From: Firmicutes bacterium UBA4975 | GTDB taxonomy: Bacteria; Bacillota; Proteinivoracia; UBA4975 | DNA: 12,136 bases | NCBI GenBank assembly: GCA_002397155.1 | Contig: DGZR01000029.1 | Coordinates: forward strand, 994 to 13,129 | Reading direction: 5' to 3' | Shown here: positions 8,585-12,136 of the stretch, piece by piece | Layout: the number at the start of each line of letters is the position of its first letter | Numbering within the stretch: position 1 is the stretch's first letter | The notes under the pieces: model-generated | The model's input: only the letters and a program-made list of their open reading frames with translations | Told to the model about the DNA's origin: nothing | Databases searched by the model: none | Program-made: the position numbers and the translations under genes

Positions 8585-9358
8585 CTAAAGCCCCCGGTAA
8601 ATCATGGCCTGGTAGAGAACCAGGGTGGCGGCCATAGCGGCATTCAGGGATTCCAGGCCCCCGGGCATGGGAATGGTCACCGCCGCCCTGCAGGCGGCCC
8701 CAATCTCCATTCCTATTCCCCGGGCCTCACTGCCGACGACCAGGGCCAGTTTGCCCTCGTAGGGAAAACGGTGAAAGGGTATCCCCCCCCGGGGGTCCAG
8801 AGCCACCAACTGCCAGCCTCCCTCCCGGGCCCAGTCCACGACTTTCTCCGGAGATATATCCGTCACCCAGGGGACGCGAAAGACGCCCCCCATGCTGGCC
8901 CGCACCACTTTTGGCCCGCTCAGGTCAACGGAGCCGACAGTGGCGATGAGACCGGCCAACCCCGTGGCGGCGGCGCCCCGCAGGAGGGACCCGGCGTTGC
9001 CCGGGTCCCGGACTCCGTCCAGCACCAGGGCCAGGTCCCCGGTAAAATCCTCCGGGCGGTACTTGGGCAGGGCAAAAAGGGCCAGTAACCCCTGGGAGGT
9101 CTCGGTGTCCCCCGCCAGAGCCATCAGTTCCGGGGACAGCTCCAGTTGAGGAAATCCCCAGCGGGCGACTGCGGCTCCGGCCCCGGCGCTTAGGAGGGGC
9201 GGGGAGACTACCACCTTTTCCGGCGTCCAGCCTGCCGCCAGCCCTTCTTCGACCAAGCGCAAGCCTTCGGCGAGAAAAAGACCCTGGCGCTGCCGCTGTT
9301 TGCGCTGGCTGAGTTTAAGCAGTTCTTTTACTTGGGGATGCTGCCGTGAAGTGATCAC
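8585..9358 (-). CDS. SpoU/TrmH family RNA 2'-O-methyltransferase (YsgA/RlmP-like)
   Basis: This is a SPOUT-class enzyme that methylates ribose 2'-OH groups in RNA using S-adenosylmethionine. An N-terminal substrate-binding domain (about 1-95, ITSRQHPQVKELLKL onward, with FLAEGLRLVEEGL) precedes the knotted catalytic domain. Its three motifs are LDGVRDPGNAGSLLR (about 113-127), VVGSEARGIG (about 207-216) and IPMPGGLESLNAAMAATLV (about 229-247). Its place next to pheS matches ysgA of Bacillus, whose product (RlmP) methylates the 23S rRNA A-loop; that specificity is inferred from order and not proven. The ATG at 9367 directly abuts AAAGGAG with no spacer. The GTG at 9356-9358 is 9 bases away and gives an N-terminus starting ITSRQHP, so I prefer it (257 residues), though the ATG remains possible. 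It probably also receives readthrough from rplT. Confidence 0.88.
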   Translation of the reverse strand: MITSRQHPQVKELLKLSQRKQRQRQGLFLAEGLRLVEEGLAAGWTPEKVVVSPPLLSAGAGAAVARWGFPQLELSPELMALAGDTETSQGLLALFALPKYRPEDFTGDLALVLDGVRDPGNAGSLLRGAAATGLAGLIATVGSVDLSGPKVVRASMGGVFRVPWVTDISPEKVVDWAREGGWQLVALDPRGGIPFHRFPYEGKLALVVGSEARGIGMEIGAACRAAVTIPMPGGLESLNAAMAATLVLYQAMIYRGL

Positions 9359-9392
9359 CCTGGTCATCTCCTTTCCCCCGGAATCCTAAAGG

Positions 9393-9411
9393 AAAAGCGC
9401 CCACTGGCGCT
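9393..9411 (-). terminator. Weak hairpin after rplT
   Basis: On the minus strand AGCGCC (9406-9411) pairs perfectly with GGCGCT (9396-9401) around AGTG, followed by only four T residues and then CC. It lies 2 bases after the rplT stop. It is likely a leaky terminator that lets some transcription pass into the methyltransferase gene. Confidence 0.5.
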
Positions 9412-9413
9412 CC

Positions 9414-9767
9414 CTATCTGTTTACGGTTACCTGTTCTACCAGTTGGCTGAAACCGGAGGCGTCGTTGATGGCCAGGTCCGCCAACATCTTGCGGTTGAT
9501 GCTGATTCCGGATTCCTTGATGCCATGCATTAGCTGGCTGTACGTGGTGCCGTTGTTGCGGGCGGCGGCGTTTATCCTAGCAATCCACAGTTTGCGAAAA
9601 TCCCGTTTGCGGTTGCGGCGGTCCCGGTAGGCGTATGCCTGAGATTTGAGGAGCTGCTCGCTGGCCCGGCGAAAGGTGCGGCTCTTTTCGCCGAAATATC
9701 CCTTCGCCAGTTTCAGGGTTTTTTTATGGCGTTGACGGGTCTGCACACCCGGTTTGATTCTTGGCAT
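9414..9767 (-). CDS. rplT: 50S ribosomal protein L20
   Basis: L20 binds 23S rRNA early in 50S assembly and, in bacteria studied, represses its own operon by binding the leader RNA. The 117 residues match the family exactly in length. The very basic N-terminal extension MPRIKPGVQTRQRHKKTLKL is followed by the hallmark AKGYFGEKSRTFRRA, then YAYRDRRNRKRDFRKLWIARINAAAR, and the C-terminal globular part with NRKMLADLAINDASGFSQLV. AAGGAGG lies 10 bases before the ATG. It follows rpmI by 22 bases in the infC-rpmI-rplT operon. Confidence 0.98.
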   Translation of the reverse strand: MPRIKPGVQTRQRHKKTLKLAKGYFGEKSRTFRRASEQLLKSQAYAYRDRRNRKRDFRKLWIARINAAARNNGTTYSQLMHGIKESGISINRKMLADLAINDASGFSQLVEQVTVNR

Positions 9768-9789
9768 ATCTAAAAGGCCTCCTTAATGT

Positions 9790-9984
9790 TTAGTAGGGCA
9801 GCATGCGCTTTACATTTCTCTGATCGGACTTGGCCACCAGGGCGTTTTTCCGCAGATTGCGCTTGCGTTTAGCAGATTTTTTCGTGAGGATGTGGCTGGT
9901 ATAAGCATGAGTGCGCTTAAATTTGCCGGTTCCCGTCTTCCGAAAGCGTTTGGCTGCTCCGCGATGGGTCTTTATTTTAGGCAC
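9790..9984 (-). CDS. rpmI: 50S ribosomal protein L35
   Basis: L35 is a 64-residue, very basic protein of the large ribosomal subunit. It begins with the signature PKIKTHRGAAKRFRKTGTGK and ends VKRMLPY, as usual for the family. The start codon is GTG (9982-9984), with AGGAGG about 7 bases upstream. It lies 16 bases after the infC stop and 22 bases before rplT; expression is normally tied to infC and rplT through the shared leader. Confidence 0.98.
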   Translation of the reverse strand: MPKIKTHRGAAKRFRKTGTGKFKRTHAYTSHILTKKSAKRKRNLRKNALVAKSDQRNVKRMLPY

Positions 9985-10000
9985 GTCTCTTCCTCCTAGA

Positions 10001-10516
10001 CTATTGACTTTGTTTCGGCGATAAGATCATTATCATGTTGCGGCCTTCAAGACGGCCGGGTTTCTCTACCGAGGCCAGTTCGGCGACGTCGGCGGCAAAG
10101 CGCTCACAAAGGGCCCGGCCCAGTTCGGGATGGGTGACTTGGCGCCCGCGAAACCGCACGTTGACCTTTACTTTGTTCTTTTCATTCAAGAATTTAATGG
10201 CGTTCCGCAGCTTTACCTGGTAGTCGTGTTCTTCCGTCTGAGGCCTGAGCTGCACTTCTTTTATCGTGATGACGTGTTGTTTTTTTCGGGATTCCTTGTC
10301 CCGCTTGCTCTGCTCATATTTGAACCGGCCGTAGTCCATGAGCTTGCACACAGGCGGCCGCGCCTGGGGGGCTACGTTGACCAAGTCCAAACTCCTCTCC
10401 CTGGCCAAATCCAGCGCTTTGCCGAGAGCTACGATCCCCAGTTGTTCGCCGGTCTCGCTGACCAGGCGAACCTCCCGCGCCCGAATGGCCTCATTGAGCA
10501 TTAAGTCTTTGCTAAT
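10001..10516 (-). CDS. infC: Translation initiation factor IF-3, AUU start
   Basis: IF-3 binds the 30S subunit and checks the start codon and initiator tRNA. I call the start at the ATT complementary to 10514-10516, giving 171 residues that begin (M)SKDLMLNEAIRAREVRLV. GGAGGTG lies 9 bases before this ATT. The first ATG (10499-10501) is 24 bases from it, and an in-frame TAG stands two codons upstream of the ATT. An AUU start is the classical infC arrangement, because IF-3 itself discriminates against AUU and thereby limits its own synthesis. The N-domain (about 1-80) contains MDYGRFKYEQSKR. The C-domain begins near IKEVQLRP (about 85) and includes VRFRGRQVTHPELG. It is the first gene of the infC-rpmI-rplT operon, preceded by a strong promoter and structured leader. 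Confidence 0.95.
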   Translation of the reverse strand: MSKDLMLNEAIRAREVRLVSETGEQLGIVALGKALDLARERSLDLVNVAPQARPPVCKLMDYGRFKYEQSKRDKESRKKQHVITIKEVQLRPQTEEHDYQVKLRNAIKFLNEKNKVKVNVRFRGRQVTHPELGRALCERFAADVAELASVEKPGRLEGRNMIMILSPKQSQ

Positions 10517-10666
10517 AACCTAACACCTCCAATAATAATTAATGGGCAGGTAGACTACCTGCCCAAAACAAATACCAGCCAAGGTTTTGTCTTTAACCCC
10601 GGTAACAACCTGCTTGTTAAGGCGTCATAAGGGGTGAGAAGCCAGGTAGGCTCTGCTTGATTTACT
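10517..10666 (-). ncRNA. Probable L20 autoregulatory leader of infC-rpmI-rplT
   Basis: About 150 bases of leader separate the inferred transcription start from infC. Near its 3' end, GGGCAGGTAG (10555-10564) and CTACCTGCCC (10544-10553) form a perfect 10-pair hairpin with a single-base loop. Earlier in the leader a second CCTACCTG (10643-10650) can pair with the same CAGGTAG, so two structures exclude each other, as in an attenuator. Firmicutes infC operons are known to carry an L20-binding leader (Rfam L20_leader) that causes premature termination. The hairpin here is followed by an A/T-rich stretch and not by a clean T run, so whether it acts on transcription or on translation is open. Confidence 0.6.
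10544..10564 (-). terminator. Attenuator-like hairpin before infC
   Basis: A perfect 10-base-pair stem (GGGCAGGTAG / CTACCTGCCC) is followed on the minus strand by ATTAATTATTATT and then the infC ribosome binding site. The T content is moderate, so termination efficiency is uncertain; it may instead present or hide the ribosome binding site. Confidence 0.5.
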
Positions 10667-10672
10667 CAACTG

Positions 10673-10701
10673 ATTTTACCCCACTTGCCCGGTGATGTCA
10701 A
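10673..10701 (-). promoter_or_regulatory. Strong promoter of the infC operon
   Basis: Perfect -35 TTGACA (10696-10701) and -10 TAAAAT (10673-10678) with 17 bases between, on the minus strand. Seven A residues just upstream of the -35 could add an UP-like effect. Transcription should begin near 10666. It lies about 85 bases after the stop of the preceding accessory gene, with no clear terminator between. Confidence 0.88.
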
Positions 10702-10786
10702 TTTTTTTCCGGTTTTGAGTTGACGCCTGTGATACTCGCGTCTTTGAAAATGTCACTATCATTCTTTTTCCTCAGGGGCATCTTGT

Positions 10787-11377
10787 CTAGTGCCCTACTC
10801 CTGGGTCCAAACCCTGTTCTTGAACAGCTTGGAAATAAGTGTTTTTGCTTATTCCATAAATCCCGGGAAACTTTTCTTTTTCCTGGAATTTGTTTCGGGC
10901 TTCTTCTTCAATTTTATCGATAATAGTCTGATCAGTCTTGGCCGTAAATTCACGTTGAGCAAGAATTACTTCTATAAACATCATTTCGGTGATAGTCTCC
11001 GGTTCACCGACTTTCATTGCCATGTACTTTTCCAGAAGACCTAGCCCCGCTCCATCCCTGCTTACTAATTCCCGCAAGCCGTTAAATTCCTCATAGATTT
11101 TTGTGAATCCTTGCCTATACGTTTCGAAAACTAACAAATCCGCCCGCATTGGATAGGCGAGAACTGTGTCGATCAAAGCTTCCGTTGACATACCCCGAAG
11201 GATCTCTTCAGGTATCTGACATGCATCTAGTCTTTCTTGGCGGCTTAGAGCACTCCACTCCGGACTATCAGCAGCATAGGGATATTCATAGGTGCTGTTA
11301 TTTCCATGTGCAAATACCTGCGAGATTAAAATGATCCCAATTGCACCCAACACCATGAGTATCACCTTTTTGGTCAC
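10787..11377 (-). CDS. Secreted protein, paralog of the upstream gene without its hydrolase domain
   Basis: With the GTG start at 11375-11377 the product has 196 residues and begins (M)TKKVILMVLGAIGIILIS..., a signal peptide with a likely signal peptidase I site after VFA. AAAGGA lies 9 bases before this GTG. The frame also allows ATG starts at 11395 and 11386 and one at 11443 overlapping the upstream stop. The mature part has YEYPYAADSPEWSALSRQER, then ACQIPEEILRGMSTEALIDTVLAYP, FNGLRELVSRDGAG and a charged helical end. From memory the ACQIP...MSTE...VLxYP...FNGLxEL pattern recurs in uncharacterised secreted proteins of Firmicutes; no function is known to me. Residues MMFIEVILAQREF onward align without gaps to the upstream gene's visible start, but this protein stops where the other's hydrolase domain begins. 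It is A+T-richer than the housekeeping genes. Confidence 0.75.
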   Translation of the reverse strand: MTKKVILMVLGAIGIILISQVFAHGNNSTYEYPYAADSPEWSALSRQERLDACQIPEEILRGMSTEALIDTVLAYPMRADLLVFETYRQGFTKIYEEFNGLRELVSRDGAGLGLLEKYMAMKVGEPETITEMMFIEVILAQREFTAKTDQTIIDKIEEEARNKFQEKEKFPGIYGISKNTYFQAVQEQGLDPGVGH

Positions 11378-11442
11378 CGTTATCATTCCTTTCATATCTT
11401 GTAAACATTGGTTCTGGGGAAATGTTAGGCGAAACGCAATCA

Positions 11443-12136
11443 TTATTCGATAGGGGGGATATTAGGGTTCAGTCTCCAAAATGTCACAGGATACCCCGGT
11501 TCATAATATGGACAGTCATCGAATAAGTGACTGATTAGGCCCGCTGGGCCCCATTTTGAAGTTACTGCTACTGATTGATTGAGTACATATGTCACAATTC
11601 CGGAGTGTTCCCAGCCCGGTGCTGGGTAAAATATTTTATCTTGATTTTGGGGACCAATTTTTTTTAAGTAACTACCATCATTCATATATCCTTTATTAGA
11701 ACTATTCCATGGATATGGCATCCAAACAGTGTTATTGGGAGAGGTGCTAAACCAAGCATAAGAGTGGCAATTGTATTTTATTGTTGCTGTTCGAATGATC
11801 GTTACATTTGGATAGGCGGCTTTTACTTCACTATCGTACAATCTCTTTTCTGCATCTGTAATATCCCCAATATAATGTTTTGTACTAATTGAGGTTCCAG
11901 CCGGCGTTTCTACTGTTCCAGTGGTGTAGGGCCATTCGGCATCTAATCTAAACATCCCATGCTCATCAGTTGCTTCAAAATATGTGTAAACACTTCTTGA
12001 GTAAATATTCTTTAATTCAAGTTTTTCAAGCTGTTTGTTATAAGCTTCATCGTCAATATCCGAACACATGCCCTGAGGGGTCCCTGATAGTATTTCTGGT
12101 TGGGCTAAAAGAATTTCAATGAATTGCATATCAAAC
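11443..12136 (-). CDS. Probable secreted Cys/His hydrolase, 5' end beyond the window
   Basis: The frame is open to the right edge (codons for F-D before M at 12127-12129), so the true N-terminus is missing. That M aligns to an internal residue of the downstream paralog (near MFIEVILAQ), which implies roughly 130 or more residues lie outside. The first 59 visible residues are 26/59 identical by hand count to the downstream gene. The C-terminal part has YNCHSYAW (Cys121 of the visible segment), PGWEHSGIV (His175), VTSKWGPAGLISHLFDDCPY and a closing VTFWRLNP. This Cys...His arrangement suggests a papain-like or NlpC/P60-like peptidase or amidase acting outside the cell, perhaps on cell wall; that is inference from motif style. 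The stop TAA overlaps a possible ATG of the downstream gene by one base, so the two are probably co-transcribed. It is A+T-rich compared with the operons further left. Confidence 0.75.
   Translation of the reverse strand, partial: FDMQFIEILLAQPEILSGTPQGMCSDIDDEAYNKQLEKLELKNIYSRSVYTYFEATDEHGMFRLDAEWPYTTGTVETPAGTSISTKHYIGDITDAEKRLYDSEVKAAYPNVTIIRTATIKYNCHSYAWFSTSPNNTVWMPYPWNSSNKGYMNDGSYLKKIGPQNQDKIFYPAPGWEHSGIVTYVLNQSVAVTSKWGPAGLISHLFDDCPYYEPGYPVTFWRLNPNIPPIE

Overview
The window reads as a chromosomal segment of a Gram-positive bacterium of the Firmicutes, most likely a G+C-rich member of the class Clostridia (Moorella / Desulfotomaculum / Pelotomaculum-like). The basis is the conserved order infC-rpmI-rplT-ysgA-like-pheS-pheT-zapA-cvpA-mutS2, the strong AGGAGG-type ribosome binding sites, a tRNA-Phe T-box leader and an r-protein leader in front of infC. 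The exact genus cannot be fixed from the sequence alone. Every convincing gene lies on the minus strand, so transcription runs from high to low coordinates.

Right edge (10787-12136): two overlapping genes that are clearly A+T-richer than the rest. The upstream one is cut by the window edge; its visible part ends in a probable Cys/His hydrolase domain. The downstream one has a signal peptide. They share a homologous segment, so they are tandem paralogs, one with and one without the hydrolase domain. These are the least understood genes here.

10517-10701: a textbook promoter and a structured leader, probably the L20 autoregulatory leader, precede infC (with a non-canonical AUU start), rpmI (GTG start) and rplT. 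A weak hairpin separates rplT from a SpoU/TrmH-type rRNA methyltransferase gene (ysgA/rlmP-like), which ends in its own terminator.

7581-8584: an A+T-richer insertion between the methyltransferase and pheS. It carries a small lipoprotein gene with its own terminator and an upstream region containing a palindrome.

7146-7499: a near-ideal promoter and a complete T-box riboswitch. The specifier-loop codon is UUC, the antiterminator bulge is UGGU, and a terminator follows; it controls pheS-pheT, the two subunits of phenylalanyl-tRNA synthetase.

2746-3748: zapA (division) and cvpA (membrane protein) overlap by ATGA behind a candidate promoter and end in a perfect hairpin terminator 38 bases before mutS2. 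MutS2 (1-2746 region) is full length, with ATPase and Smr nuclease domains. It is followed by a possible 54-codon small gene, a good terminator at 161-198, and the first 14 codons of another gene leaving the left edge.

Most of the window is translation machinery and cell maintenance. The regulatory RNAs are unusually legible, and the secreted or lipoprotein genes are the accessory component.
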